DNA of 64,000 nt from an uncultured Steroidobacter sp. (GCA_938008435.1 CALLKK010000018.1:62001-126000), one strand, 5' to 3'; positions 16,172 to 26,210 are shown, counted from the first letter of the stretch. Made by a program: numbers and translations. Notes: generated by a model from the sequence alone, not told the origin.

Positions 16172-16837
16172 ATGTCGATCGCCGATCTCATCAGCCCCAC
16201 TCAGAGCGCGAGCGCCGCGCGCTCCGGCGGGCTGTCCAAGAAGGATCAGCTCGGCCAGAAGGAATTCCTCACGCTCATGCTCGCGCAGCTCAAGAACCAG
16301 GATCCGTTCAAGGCGCTCGATCCGAGCGAGTTCCTGGGCCAGCTGGCGCAGTTCGGTACGGTCACGGGCATTCAGGAAATGCAGAGCGCGTTTGCGACCT
16401 TCACCGAGTCGATGCGCGCATCGCAAGTGCTCGACGGCGCGAACATGGTCGGTCGCGACGTGCTCGTCGCTGCCGACGAGGTGACGCTGCCGGCGGAGGG
16501 AAGCATCAAAGGCGCCGTCGACGTGCCGCAGGTGGCAAGCGGCGTGGAGATCAAGATCACGAATGCATCCGGACAGCTCGTGCGCACCATTCGGCTCGGC
16601 GACAGCGAAGGGCTGACCGAGTTCGAGTGGGACGGCTTGACCGACGACGGCTCGCGCGCACCGGCGGGAAGCTACGGAATTGAAGCCATCGCCAATATCG
16701 GCGGCGGCAACTATTCGCTCGAAACGCTGATGTCGAGCCGTGTCGCGAGCGTCACGATCGACAGCCGGCGCGGTTTGTTGCTGAACACCGCGACGCTCGG
16801 GCAGCGCAGCTTGAGCGACGTGCGTCGTGTGATGTGA
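16172..16837 (+). CDS. flgD: Flagellar hook assembly cap protein FlgD
   Basis: The 221-residue scaffold that caps the growing hook. The conserved N-terminal block KKDQLGQKEFLTLMLAQLKN with QDPFKALDPSEFLGQLAQF is at about 23-65. A Tudor/fibronectin-like domain follows, with FEWDGLTDDGSRAPAGSYGI near 150-170. GAGGTG stands before ATG 16172. It precedes the hook gene flgE, as usual. Confidence 0.96.
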   Translation: MSIADLISPTQSASAARSGGLSKKDQLGQKEFLTLMLAQLKNQDPFKALDPSEFLGQLAQFGTVTGIQEMQSAFATFTESMRASQVLDGANMVGRDVLVAADEVTLPAEGSIKGAVDVPQVASGVEIKITNASGQLVRTIRLGDSEGLTEFEWDGLTDDGSRAPAGSYGIEAIANIGGGNYSLETLMSSRVASVTIDSRRGLLLNTATLGQRSLSDVRRVM

Positions 16838-16876
16838 CGTGAGCAGCGAAGAATCTAGTTTTCAGGAGCTACGAAC

Positions 16877-18103
16877 ATGCCTTTTCGTCTTGCACTGAGC
16901 GGTTTGAATGCGGCACAGGCCGATCTGTCCGTCACGGCGAACAACATCGCCAACACGGCAACGACCGGATTCAAGGCGTCGCGCGCCGAGTTCGCGGAGT
17001 TGTTCGCGGTGTCTCGCCAGGGCGTGAGCTCGGTGGCGGTCGGTAACGGCGTACGCGTCTCGAACGTGGCGCAGCAGTTCACGCAAGGCAACATCGACTT
17101 CACCGACAACAGCCTCGATCTTGCGATCAGCGGCCAGGGCTTCTTTATCCTGAGCGACGGCGGCGCGTTGACGTACACGCGCGCCGGTGCTTTCCAGGTC
17201 GATCGCGACGGCTACGTGGTCAACAGTCAGAATCAGCGCCTGCAAGCCTATCCGCCGCTCGAGAACGGCGGCTTCAACACGGGCGCGTTGGCCGACATTC
17301 AGCTCGTGACGAGCGAGAGCCCGCCGTCGCCGACGACTGCGGCCGAGGTGGTGATGAATCTGCCGAGCAATGCGCAGGCGCCGACGGTTGCGACTTTCGA
17401 TCCGACGAATCCGCACAGCTACAACCATGCGACGTCGATGACGACCTACGACACGCTCGGCGCGGCGCACACCGCTACGCTGTACTTCGTGAAGGACGAT
17501 TCGGATCCGGCGCAGCCGCATCAGTGGCTGGCGCATTTGTACATCGACGGCGTGGCCGTGGGTAACAGCCAGCTTCAGTACTCCGATACGGGCGAGCTCA
17601 TCGAGCCGGCGGACGGACGGATCAACTTCGGTACGCACGTGCCGACCACCGGCGCGCAGCCGATGGAAATCACGTTCGACTTCGGTCGCAGCACTCAGTA
17701 CGGCGAGGGCTTCACGGTCAACGCCGTGACGCAGGACGGCTATACGACGGGCCGCCTCATCGGCATCGATATCGATGCGACGGGTGTGGTGCAGGCGCGC
17801 TTCACCAACGGTCGCTCGATCTCCCTCGGTCAGGTCGCGGTCGCGAACTTCGCGAATCCGCAAGGCTTGCAGCAGCTGGGCGACACGAGCTGGGCGGAAA
17901 CCTATGCATCGGGTCAGGCGCTGCGCGGTCAGGCAGGCAATTCGGGATTCGGCTTGATCCAATCGGGCGCGCTCGAATCCTCGAACGTCGACATCACCGA
18001 GCAGCTCGTCAACATGATCACCGCGCAGCGCAACTTCCAGGCGAACGCGCAGATGATCTCGACGGCGGATGCGATCACGCAAACGATCATCAACATCCGC
18101 TAA
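16877..18103 (+). CDS. flgE: Flagellar hook protein FlgE
   Basis: The 408-residue hook subunit. N-terminal block MPFRLALSGLNAAQADLSVTA, then NNIANTATTGFKASR; central D2 region; C-terminal block GALESSNVDITEQLVNMITA with QRNFQANAQMI. AGGAG lies 11 nt before the ATG. Length is typical for a gammaproteobacterial FlgE. Confidence 0.97.
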   Translation: MPFRLALSGLNAAQADLSVTANNIANTATTGFKASRAEFAELFAVSRQGVSSVAVGNGVRVSNVAQQFTQGNIDFTDNSLDLAISGQGFFILSDGGALTYTRAGAFQVDRDGYVVNSQNQRLQAYPPLENGGFNTGALADIQLVTSESPPSPTTAAEVVMNLPSNAQAPTVATFDPTNPHSYNHATSMTTYDTLGAAHTATLYFVKDDSDPAQPHQWLAHLYIDGVAVGNSQLQYSDTGELIEPADGRINFGTHVPTTGAQPMEITFDFGRSTQYGEGFTVNAVTQDGYTTGRLIGIDIDATGVVQARFTNGRSISLGQVAVANFANPQGLQQLGDTSWAETYASGQALRGQAGNSGFGLIQSGALESSNVDITEQLVNMITAQRNFQANAQMISTADAITQTIINIR

Positions 18104-18143
18104 GCGAATATCGGCAGGCCAGTCCGTTCACCGGAGCTAGCAC

Positions 18144-18884
18144 ATGGACCGCTTCCTTTACATCTCGATGTCCGGCGCGAAGGAGACTTTGCGCGCGCAG
18201 ACGGTGAACAACTACAACTTGGCGAACGCCAGCACGACTGGTTTTCGCGCGGACCTCTCGGCGTTCCAAAGCCGTGCCGTCGCAGGTTCCGGCTACGCCT
18301 CGCGCGTCTATGCAACGCAGTCGACCACGGGCTGGGACCAGACGCAGGGCGCGCTCACGGCGACCGGGCGCGATCTCGACATCGGGATCAACGGACCGGG
18401 TTGGCTTGCCGTGCAGGGGCCGGACGGACGCGAGGCGTATACGCGCGCGGGCGATCTGCGCATCGATCCGAGCGGCTTGCTCATGAACGGCGCAGGTCAT
18501 CCCGTGCTCGGCGACGGCGGTCCGATCACGGTGCCGCCGCATTCGTCCATCGCGATCGGTACGGACGGAACGATCTCGATCGTGCCGATCGGCCAAGGTC
18601 CGGAGGCCACCGCGATCATCGGCCGCATCAAGCTCGTCAATCCGCCGCCGGAGTCGGTCGAACGCGGCAGCGACGGCTTGTTCCGTCTGCGCGACGGGGG
18701 CGATGCGCCTGCGGATGCCAGCGTGCAGCTGGTCGCGGGCGTGCTCGAGACGAGCAATGTCAATGTCGCCGAAGCGATGGTGAACATGATCGAGCTGGCG
18801 CGTCGGTTCGAGCTGCTGGTCAAGGCGATGCGTACTGCAGAAGAGAACGCGGACGTAGCGGCGCAATTGCTGCGGGGCGTGTAA
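18144..18884 (+). CDS. flgF: Flagellar proximal rod protein FlgF
   Basis: A 246-residue rod subunit starting MDRFLYISMSGAKETLRAQT, with NNYNLANASTTGFRADL and the ending VLETSNVNVAEAMVNMIELA. CGGAG precedes the ATG. The 143 bp between it and flgG hold nothing recognised. Confidence 0.96.
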   Translation: MDRFLYISMSGAKETLRAQTVNNYNLANASTTGFRADLSAFQSRAVAGSGYASRVYATQSTTGWDQTQGALTATGRDLDIGINGPGWLAVQGPDGREAYTRAGDLRIDPSGLLMNGAGHPVLGDGGPITVPPHSSIAIGTDGTISIVPIGQGPEATAIIGRIKLVNPPPESVERGSDGLFRLRDGGDAPADASVQLVAGVLETSNVNVAEAMVNMIELARRFELLVKAMRTAEENADVAAQLLRGV

Positions 18885-19027
18885 CGCAGAGCGAGCGCCG
18901 ATCCGGCAATGGTGACGATAGCAATGAATCGATCGGCAAGGCTGCAGGTGACGAGCGCCGCGCGCGTCTTGGGCTCTGAGCAGCGCCCGGAGCCCAGCGT
19001 CCAGCAACCAGTTTAAGGAGTGCAACT

Positions 19028-19813
19028 ATGAATCCAGCACTTTGGGCCGCCAAGACCGGCCTCGATGCACAGCAGACGCGGATGACGGTTACGTCGAACA
19101 ATCTCGCGAACGTCAATACGACGGGCTACAAGAAGAGCCGCGCGGTGTTCGAGGACTTGCTGTATCAGAACGTACGCCAAGTCGGCGCGTCGACGTCGCA
19201 GGACACGCAGCTGCCCTCGGGTCTGCATCTCGGCACGGGCGTGCGCGTCGTGGCGACGGAAAAGATGTACACGCAGGGCAATCTGACGCAGACGGGCAAT
19301 GCGCTCGACGTCGCGATCAATGGCCGCGGCTTCTTTCAGATCCTCTTGCCCGACGGAACGATGGCCTATACGCGCGACGGCAGCTTCCAGGTGAGCGCGC
19401 AGGGCGAGCTCGTGACCTCGAGCGGCTTCCTCGTGCAGCCCGGCATCATGATTCCCGAGGGCGCGCAGTCGATCACGATCGGCGCTGACGGCATCGTCAC
19501 CGTGCAGCTGCCCGGCCAGGCGACGCCGACGCAGGTCGGTGCGCTTCAGCTATTCGACTTCATCAATCCGGCAGGTTTGCAGCCGCGCGGCGAGAACCTG
19601 CTGCTCGAGTCGGCTGCGAGCGGTCCAGCGCAGGCCGGCACGCCCGGGCTCAACGGTCTGGGTCTGCTCGTGCAGGGCTCGCTCGAGAGCTCGAACGTCA
19701 ATGTCGTCGAGGAGCTCGTCAACATGATCGAGACGCAGCGCGCCTACGAGATGAACTCGAAGGCCATCGCGACGACGGACCGCATGCTCGAGTACGTGAC
19801 GAACCAGCTGTGA
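19028..19813 (+). CDS. flgG: Flagellar distal rod protein FlgG
   Basis: A 261-residue distal-rod subunit. N-terminus MNPALWAAKTGLDAQQTRMT with SNNLANVNTTGYKKSRAVFE; C-terminus SLESSNVNVVEELVNMIETQ with RAYEMNSKAI. The AAGGAG ribosome site is 8 nt before the ATG. Length is standard. Confidence 0.97.
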   Translation: MNPALWAAKTGLDAQQTRMTVTSNNLANVNTTGYKKSRAVFEDLLYQNVRQVGASTSQDTQLPSGLHLGTGVRVVATEKMYTQGNLTQTGNALDVAINGRGFFQILLPDGTMAYTRDGSFQVSAQGELVTSSGFLVQPGIMIPEGAQSITIGADGIVTVQLPGQATPTQVGALQLFDFINPAGLQPRGENLLLESAASGPAQAGTPGLNGLGLLVQGSLESSNVNVVEELVNMIETQRAYEMNSKAIATTDRMLEYVTNQL

Positions 19814-19873
19814 CCGTGACGCAGCGGCACGATCCGAGCGAGCACTAATGACGTGACAAGGCAGAGCGCAACG

Positions 19874-20575
19874 ATGGCATCTCGCAAAGCTGCAATGAAT
19901 CAAACTCGTGTCGGCGCGTTGGTCATGGCCGCGGCGCTGAGCGTGCTGTTGACCGGCTGCGTGACGGCGCCGCCGGAGCCCGATTATTCGGCGACGTGGC
20001 CCGAGCCGCCGCCGGCGGCGACGCAAGGAAACGGCGCGATCTATCAAGCCGGCACCGACATCTCGTTGTTCGAGAATGCGGTGGCGCGTCGAGTGGGCGA
20101 TACGCTCACGATTCGCTTGAACGAGAACACGGCGGCCTCGAAGAGCTCGAGCACGACGACGAAGAAGTCGACGTCGATCGATCTGCCGGGCCCGACGATC
20201 GGCGGTCGCTCGATCACGCGTCACGGCAGGGAAGTCTTGAGCGCGAACCTGCAGAACGAAACGGGCTTCGACGGCCAAGGCGCAAGCTCGCAGAGCAATC
20301 GCTTGCACGGCGAGATCACGGTGACGGTCGCGCAGCGCTTGCCGAACGGCAATCTGCTCGTACGCGGCGAGAAGTGGATCCAGATCAATCAAGGCAAAGA
20401 GTACGTGCGCATCCAGGGGATCGTCCGTCCGATCGACATCGAGCCCGACAACTCGATCTCCTCGCTCAAGGTAGCGGACGCGCAGATTTCCTACGGCGCC
20501 AAAGGCGCGCTCGCGGACGCGAACTCGCCTGGATTGCTCGCGCGGTTCTTCAATCTGCCGTGGATGCCGTTCTGA
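19874..20575 (+). CDS. flgH: Flagellar L-ring lipoprotein FlgH
   Basis: The outer-membrane L-ring subunit. A lipoprotein signal (GALVMAAALSVLLTGC, the Cys being the lipidation site) is followed by the FlgH core: GAIYQAGTDISLFEN, GDTLTIRLNENTAASKSS, RLPNGNLLVRGEKWIQINQG, VRIQGIVRPIDI. ATG 19874 is preferred (233 aa); GTG 19853 and ATG 19895 are in frame. The L-ring implies a Gram-negative envelope. Confidence 0.95.
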   Translation: MASRKAAMNQTRVGALVMAAALSVLLTGCVTAPPEPDYSATWPEPPPAATQGNGAIYQAGTDISLFENAVARRVGDTLTIRLNENTAASKSSSTTTKKSTSIDLPGPTIGGRSITRHGREVLSANLQNETGFDGQGASSQSNRLHGEITVTVAQRLPNGNLLVRGEKWIQINQGKEYVRIQGIVRPIDIEPDNSISSLKVADAQISYGAKGALADANSPGLLARFFNLPWMPF

Positions 20576-20633
20576 AGTATGGGCTCCAGGCTGTGGGCGG
20601 TAGGCGGTAGGTAGACAAGAGAAAGGCACACAA

Positions 20634-21812
20634 ATGCATACGGTGCTAGACAAGCTCTTCAACACCTTGCGATGCGCGAGTCGGCGTGCTGTGGCTTTGG
20701 CCGCCAGCCTCCAGGCCCCAGCCTGCGGCCTGTTCGCCGTCCTCCTTTTCGCCTCCTTCGGCGCCCAGGCCGAGCGCGTGAAGGATCTGGCTTCGGTCTC
20801 CGGCGTGCGTGGCAACCAGCTCATCGGTTACGGCTTGGTAGTCGGTCTCGACGGTACGGGCGATCAGACGAGCCAGACGCCGTTTACGATTCAGAGCATT
20901 CGCAACATGCTCGCCAAGTTCGGCGTGACGATTCCGCCGAACGTCAATCCGCAGCTCAAGAACGTGGCTGCGGTGACGGTGCGTGCCGACCTGCCGCCGT
21001 TCGCCAAGCCGGGACAGACGATCGACGTGACGGTCGACTCCATCGGCAATGCCACGAGCCTGCGCGGCGGCAGCCTGCTCATGACACCGCTGCGCGGCAT
21101 CGACGGCGAGGTGTATGCGATCGCGCAGGGGAGCCTTGTGGTGAGCGGCTTCGGCGTGTCGGGCCGCGACGGTTCGCGCATCGCGGTCAACGTGCCGAGC
21201 TCTGGGCGCATTCCGAACGGTGCGACCGTCGAGCGCGCGGTGGCGACCAACTTCGCGACCGAGCCGTATGTCGTGCTGAACTTGCACACGCCCGATTTCA
21301 CGACCGCCGCACGCGTCACCGACAGCATCAACGCGCTGCTCGGTCCCAACACCGCGCATGCGATGGATGCCGTGTCGATCCGCGTGCAGGCGCCGGTCGA
21401 TCCGAATCAGCGCATCGCCTATCTCTCGACGCTCGAAGCGATCGAAGTGGAGCCCGGCGAGGCGCCGGCGCGCGTCATCGTGAACTCGCGGACCGGCACC
21501 GTCGTGATCGGTTCGGCGGTGCGTGTGATGCCGGCGGCGGTGGCGCACGGCTCGCTGTCCGTGACGATCACCGAGCGTGCGGATGTCAGCCAACCGAATC
21601 CGATGTCGCGCGGCGAAACGGTCGTGACGGCGCGCTCCGAGATTCAGGTCGATCAGCCCGAAGCGCGCATGTTCGTGTTCAACGCCGGCGTCAATCTCGA
21701 CGAGATCGTGCGGGCGGTGAATCAGGTCGGCGCAGCGCCTGGCGACCTCGTGGCGATTCTCGAAGCGCTCAAGGAAGCCGGCGCGCTGCGAGCCGAGCTC
21801 ATCGTGATCTGA
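20634..21812 (+). CDS. flgI: Flagellar P-ring protein FlgI
   Basis: The 392-residue periplasmic ring subunit. A long Sec signal (to about residue 45, cleaved after FGAQA) precedes RVKDLASVSGVRGNQLIGYG, then SLLMTPLRGIDGEVYA, and the C-terminal LDEIVRAVNQVGAAPGDLVA. The signal region and the leader just upstream contain related, inverted CCAGGC-rich stretches (20581-20600 and 20699-20730), unusual for a coding start but keeping a workable signal peptide. Confidence 0.96.
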   Translation: MHTVLDKLFNTLRCASRRAVALAASLQAPACGLFAVLLFASFGAQAERVKDLASVSGVRGNQLIGYGLVVGLDGTGDQTSQTPFTIQSIRNMLAKFGVTIPPNVNPQLKNVAAVTVRADLPPFAKPGQTIDVTVDSIGNATSLRGGSLLMTPLRGIDGEVYAIAQGSLVVSGFGVSGRDGSRIAVNVPSSGRIPNGATVERAVATNFATEPYVVLNLHTPDFTTAARVTDSINALLGPNTAHAMDAVSIRVQAPVDPNQRIAYLSTLEAIEVEPGEAPARVIVNSRTGTVVIGSAVRVMPAAVAHGSLSVTITERADVSQPNPMSRGETVVTARSEIQVDQPEARMFVFNAGVNLDEIVRAVNQVGAAPGDLVAILEALKEAGALRAELIVI

Positions 21813-21822
21813 CGGTGCGGCC

Positions 21823-22719
21823 ATGACTGAGCCCGTGGGCTTTTTCGCCGATACGCAAGCGCTCGCGTCGCTGAAGCAGGACGCGAAAGCGCAGGATCCG
21901 GCGGCGCTGCGCGAAGCGGCGCGACAGTTCGAAAGCCTGTTCGCGCAGATGCTCCTGCGCAGCATGCGCGAGGCGAACAAGAGCTTCGGCGGCGACTCGC
22001 TGTTCGGTAGCGATCAGGCGGATTTCTATCAAGACATGTTCGACAGCCAGATGGCCCTGCATCTCTCGAAGGGGAAGGGCCTGGGGCTCGCCGACATGTT
22101 GATCCGCCAGCTGACGATGACGCAGGGCGGATCGCAGGCGACGGACGCTCCGGCGAGTGCGCCGCAGGCGACGCGCGCGACGTCCGAAAGCGCGCGCACG
22201 AGCGCAGCGCGCTCGGCAACCGGCCCGAGCGTCGCGAGCTCGAAGGCCGACTTCGTGCGCAAGTTCCTGCCGCATGCGGAAGCAGCGGCGCGCGAGCTTG
22301 GCGTCGATCCGCACGTGTTGTTGGCGCAGGCGGCGCTCGAGACGGGCTGGGGCCGTGCAGTGCCGACCGATGCGCGCGGCGACTGCAGCTACAACTTCTT
22401 CGGCATCAAGGCGACCGGACGCTGGTCGGGCGCCTCGGTGAGCGTGCCGACGCTGGAGTTCGAGGACGGTTTGCCGGTGCGCAAGACCGAGCGTTTCCGT
22501 GCCTACAGCTCGCCGGCGGAATGCTTCAAGGATTATGCGGCGCTGATTCGCAACAACCCACGCTATCAACGTGCGCTCGGCAGCGGCAGCGACGTGGTGA
22601 GCTACGCGACGGCCTTGCAGGAGGGCGGCTATGCGACCGACCCGGACTATGCGCGCAAAGTCGTCGCGCTCGCGCGCGAGCTGCGCGAGTTGACGGCAGC
22701 AAACGGAGGTCCGGCATGA
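21823..22719 (+). CDS. flgJ: Flagellar rod assembly protein / peptidoglycan hydrolase FlgJ
   Basis: A 298-residue bifunctional protein. The N-terminal rod-scaffold domain (REAARQFESLFAQMLLRSMR) is at about 30-100, then an Ala/Ser-rich linker, and a C-terminal beta-N-acetylglucosaminidase domain (about 150-298) with the putative catalytic Glu in AALETGWGR. It opens the cell wall for the rod in the periplasm. The stop overlaps an ATG (ATGA) that begins a 30-codon ORF running into flgK. Confidence 0.95.
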   Translation: MTEPVGFFADTQALASLKQDAKAQDPAALREAARQFESLFAQMLLRSMREANKSFGGDSLFGSDQADFYQDMFDSQMALHLSKGKGLGLADMLIRQLTMTQGGSQATDAPASAPQATRATSESARTSAARSATGPSVASSKADFVRKFLPHAEAAARELGVDPHVLLAQAALETGWGRAVPTDARGDCSYNFFGIKATGRWSGASVSVPTLEFEDGLPVRKTERFRAYSSPAECFKDYAALIRNNPRYQRALGSGSDVVSYATALQEGGYATDPDYARKVVALARELRELTAANGGPA

Positions 22720-22800
22720 CTGCGACGGTCGGACGCGTGGGCTCTCTTCTCAGACATCACTTCGACCGCGGATGCCGCGTAGGCCCGATGCGGAGGTCTC

Positions 22801-24687
22801 ATGGCTGATTTCTTTCGTACCAGCCTGTCGGGCTTGCTGGCGTTCCAGCGCGCGCTCGACGTCACGAGCCACAATATCGCGAACGTCAACACGCCGGGCT
22901 ACAGCCGTCAGATCGTCGAGCTGGGCACACGCCCGGCGCAGCCCTACGGCAACGGCTGGGTCGGCAGCGGCGTCGCCGTGACGACCACGCGGCGCATGTT
23001 CGATGAGTTCCTCGCGCTGCAATCGCGTTCGAGCTCGAGCAGCTTGCAGCATCTCGACGTCTACGCGCGCAGCGCCGAGCGCCTGAGTAATCTGTTCGGC
23101 AACTCGACGACCGGTTTGACTGCGGCTCTGCAGAGCTTCGTGAACGCGTTCCAAGGCGTGGCGAATGCGCCGACGTCCGTTCCTGCGCGGCAAGTGCTCC
23201 TCGGCGAAGCGCAGACGCTGCAGCAACGTCTGCGGGATTTCGAAAGCCAGCTCGCCGCCATGGACGCGGAGATCAACTTCAAGCTGCAAGGCGAGGTGGC
23301 GGAGATCAACGCGATCGCGCGCAGCCTCGCCGATCTCAACCATCAGATCACCGTCGGCTACGGGCGTTCCGGCGGGCAGCCGCCCAACGATCTGCTCGAC
23401 CAGCGCGATCGGCTGCTCGACAAGCTGGCCGAGAAGGTTTCGATCACCACCGTCGCGCAGGACGGCGGCGCCGTCAACGTGTTCATCGGCAACGGTCAGC
23501 CGCTCGTGTTGGGCGAGAATGCCAATGTGCTCGCGGCGGTGCCGAGCGAGTTCGACGCCAACCGGCTCGAGATCGCGTTTCGCGGCGTGAACGGCTCGGT
23601 CAACATCACCGAGAACATCCGCGGCGGTTTGCTCGGCGGCTTGCTCGATTTTCGTCGCGAGCAGCTCGATCCTGCGCACAACTCGCTCGGGCGCATGAGC
23701 CTGGCGCTGGTGGAAATCGTCAATGAGCAGCATGTGCGCGGCGCCGACTTGGCCGGCGAGCGAGGACAAGCGTTCTTCGCGATCGGCAGGCCCGAAGCGA
23801 TTCCAAGCAGCTTCAACACGGGCTCGAGCGCCGTGACGGCAAGCATTGTCGACGTCGAGGCGTTGACGCAAAAGGATTACGTGCTCGAGTACTCGGGAGG
23901 GGCGTGGCAGCTGCGCGATGCCCGCACGGGTGCGCCGGTGCCGATGACGGGCAGCGGCACTGCGGCCGATCCATTCGTGGCCGAAGGCGTTGCGTTCGAG
24001 GTGAGCGGTGCGCCGGCGGAGGGCGATCGATTCATGCTGCGGCCGACACGTTCGGTGGTGAGCGGTCTGCAGGTATTGGTCAACGATCCTTCGAAGGTCG
24101 CTGCGGGGGCGCTGCTCACGACTGGCGTGGGTGCGGACAATCTCGGCGCGGGCGCGATTTCCGAGGCCGAGATCATCGATCTGGACGCGCTCGACACCCA
24201 GCCGGTCACCATCGAGTTCACAGGTCCCAACACGTACAGCATCAACGGCGGACCGCCGATTACCTTTGCGGGCAGTCCGATCGACATCACGCACAACGGC
24301 TGGCGCGTGACCATTACCGGTACGCCGGCGCAGGGCGATGTCTTCACGGTCGGACCGAGCGGAGCGGGCGACAATCGCAATGCGCTCCTGCTCGCCGAGG
24401 CGCTGCAACGGCCGATCCTGAACGGCGGCACGACCTCGCTCAGCGCGGCGGTCGGGCAATTCGTCGGCGACATCGGCGTGGCGGCGAAGCAGGCGCAGGT
24501 CAATCGCGACGCGCAGGCCGTCGTGCACGAAGAGAACCTCGCCTCGCGCGACAGCGTCTCGGGCGTGAATCTGGACGAAGAAGCAGCCAACTTGCTCAAG
24601 TTCCAGCAGGCCTACCAGGCCGCCGCCCAGCTGATCCGCGTCGCGGACACGCTGTTCCAGACGCTCTTGGGCGCAACGCAACGCTAA
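22801..24687 (+). CDS. flgK: Flagellar hook-associated protein 1 FlgK
   Basis: A 628-residue junction protein between hook and filament. N-terminus FFRTSLSGLLAFQRALDVTS with HNIANVNTPGYSRQIVEL; the long central D2/D3 region; C-terminal VSGVNLDEEAANLLKFQQAY. GGAGGTCTC precedes the ATG. FlgN is the expected chaperone. Confidence 0.96.
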   Translation: MADFFRTSLSGLLAFQRALDVTSHNIANVNTPGYSRQIVELGTRPAQPYGNGWVGSGVAVTTTRRMFDEFLALQSRSSSSSLQHLDVYARSAERLSNLFGNSTTGLTAALQSFVNAFQGVANAPTSVPARQVLLGEAQTLQQRLRDFESQLAAMDAEINFKLQGEVAEINAIARSLADLNHQITVGYGRSGGQPPNDLLDQRDRLLDKLAEKVSITTVAQDGGAVNVFIGNGQPLVLGENANVLAAVPSEFDANRLEIAFRGVNGSVNITENIRGGLLGGLLDFRREQLDPAHNSLGRMSLALVEIVNEQHVRGADLAGERGQAFFAIGRPEAIPSSFNTGSSAVTASIVDVEALTQKDYVLEYSGGAWQLRDARTGAPVPMTGSGTAADPFVAEGVAFEVSGAPAEGDRFMLRPTRSVVSGLQVLVNDPSKVAAGALLTTGVGADNLGAGAISEAEIIDLDALDTQPVTIEFTGPNTYSINGGPPITFAGSPIDITHNGWRVTITGTPAQGDVFTVGPSGAGDNRNALLLAEALQRPILNGGTTSLSAAVGQFVGDIGVAAKQAQVNRDAQAVVHEENLASRDSVSGVNLDEEAANLLKFQQAYQAAAQLIRVADTLFQTLLGATQR

Positions 24688-24725
24688 CTTTTCGTGCGAG
24701 CGGACCATGAGTGAACGGGCAGGTC

Positions 24726-24753
24726 TCAAGGAATCGGTTACAGCGGCCGATGA
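24726..24753 (+). promoter_or_regulatory. Weak candidate FliA promoter for flgL
   Basis: TCAAGGAA-N12-GCCGATGA, 43 bp before flgL. The spacer is 1 bp too long and the ends deviate, so this is tentative; flgL is in any case reachable from flgB. Confidence 0.3.
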
Positions 24754-24795
24754 GCCAATCATCGCGGACCGCTGACGGCGATATCGGGGGCTTAC

Positions 24796-25989
24796 ATGCG
24801 CATCTCCACACCGGGTCTTCACTACAAGGCGCTCACTGCCATGCTGCAGCAGCAGAGCGTGCTGTCGAAGATCCAGAACCAGATCGCGACGGGTAAGCGT
24901 GTGCAGACGCCGGCGGACGACCCCGTGGCGGCCGTGCACATCCTGGAGCTCGAGCGCGCGCTTCAGGAGTCCGATCAATTCAAGGCCAATGCCGATGTGG
25001 CCACCAATCGGCTGTCCCTCGAAGAGCAGGCGCTGCAGGACGTGAACAAGGTCCTCGTGCGGGTGCGCGAGCTGGCCGTGCAGGCGAACAACGCGCCGCT
25101 CGATGACGAGGACCGGCGCATGATCGCGATCGAGCTGCGCGAACGCCTGAAGGAGCTCGTCGCCATCGCCAATCGCCGCGACGGCAACAACGAGTTCTTG
25201 TTCGCGGGTTATGCGACGACGACGCAGCCGTTCTCGATGCAGGGTACCGCGATTGTCTATCGCGGCGATCAAGGCAATCGCCTGCTACAGGTGGGCACCA
25301 ATCAGATGGTCGCCGACAGTCATTCCGGGTTCGATGTGTTCCTCAATATCCGCGAGGGCAACGGCGCTTTCGTGCTCGGCGCCGCCGCAACGAATACCGG
25401 TTCCGGAACGCTTGGCGCAGGCAGCGTCGTCGATCGCCAAGCCTGGGCCAATGCGGCCGGCGATTACACGGTCGCTTTCACGTCAGCGGACGGCGATTAC
25501 GAGATTCGCGACAGCGGCGGCAATGTGATCGCGACGGGCGTGCATACTGCGGGCGCATCGATCGAGTTCAACGGCGTCAGATTCGAGCTGAACGGCATGC
25601 CGGCGGCGGGCGACTCCTTCACGGTCTCGCGCAGCCGCACCGAGGACATCTTCACCACGGTGCAGAACCTGATCGATACCATCGAGGGAACGGAGAACCA
25701 GGCGGTATTGAGCAGCAACATCGGTCAGACGTTGCAGCAGCTCGATACGGCAGTCGAGCATTTCCTGCTGATTCGTGCCGAAATCGGCTCGCGCTTGTCG
25801 AGCCTCGAGACGGCCGAGGCGGCGCGCGACGACCGGGTGCTCGAGCTCAAACGCATGAAGTCCGAGCTCGAAGATCTCGAATACGCGGACGCGATCACGC
25901 GCATGCAGCAACAGCTCGTCAGTCTGCAGGCGGCGCAGGCCTCGTACATGCAGATCTCGCAGCTGTCGCTGTTCAACTATCTCAAGTAG
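24796..25989 (+). CDS. flgL: Flagellar hook-associated protein 3 FlgL
   Basis: A 397-residue junction protein, flagellin-like at both ends. MRISTPGLHYKALTAMLQQQ and IATGKRVQTPADDPVAAVHI at the N-terminus; ADAITRMQQQLVSLQAAQAS and the ending QISQLSLFNYLK at the C-terminus. Last gene of the flgB-L operon; 319 bp follow before flagellin. Confidence 0.96.
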   Translation: MRISTPGLHYKALTAMLQQQSVLSKIQNQIATGKRVQTPADDPVAAVHILELERALQESDQFKANADVATNRLSLEEQALQDVNKVLVRVRELAVQANNAPLDDEDRRMIAIELRERLKELVAIANRRDGNNEFLFAGYATTTQPFSMQGTAIVYRGDQGNRLLQVGTNQMVADSHSGFDVFLNIREGNGAFVLGAAATNTGSGTLGAGSVVDRQAWANAAGDYTVAFTSADGDYEIRDSGGNVIATGVHTAGASIEFNGVRFELNGMPAAGDSFTVSRSRTEDIFTTVQNLIDTIEGTENQAVLSSNIGQTLQQLDTAVEHFLLIRAEIGSRLSSLETAEAARDDRVLELKRMKSELEDLEYADAITRMQQQLVSLQAAQASYMQISQLSLFNYLK

Positions 25990-26183
25990 TCGAGCTCGAG
26001 ACAGAGTCCATAGTGCGTCGTTGCGGCTGCCGACGTCGGTCGGAAAGCCGCGGGCGGCCGTATGACGCTGTGCGGGACGCAGATGCGCAAGGCGTAAGCA
26101 TCTGTTGGCATGGGCCAAATCGGCGAACCGGACCCAAAAGCCGTGATCTCTTCCACAGTTTCCAACGCCGGGCTCGCGACCCC

Positions 26184-26210
26184 TCAAGTTCGTCCGTCGT
26201 CCTCCGATAC
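26184..26210 (+). promoter_or_regulatory. FliA (sigma-28) promoter of fliC
   Basis: TCAAGTTC-N11-TCCGATAC against TAAAGTTT-N11-GCCGATAA, with exact spacing. Transcription would start near 26217, giving a ~90 nt leader. The rest of the 25990-26308 gap shows nothing else. Confidence 0.85.
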
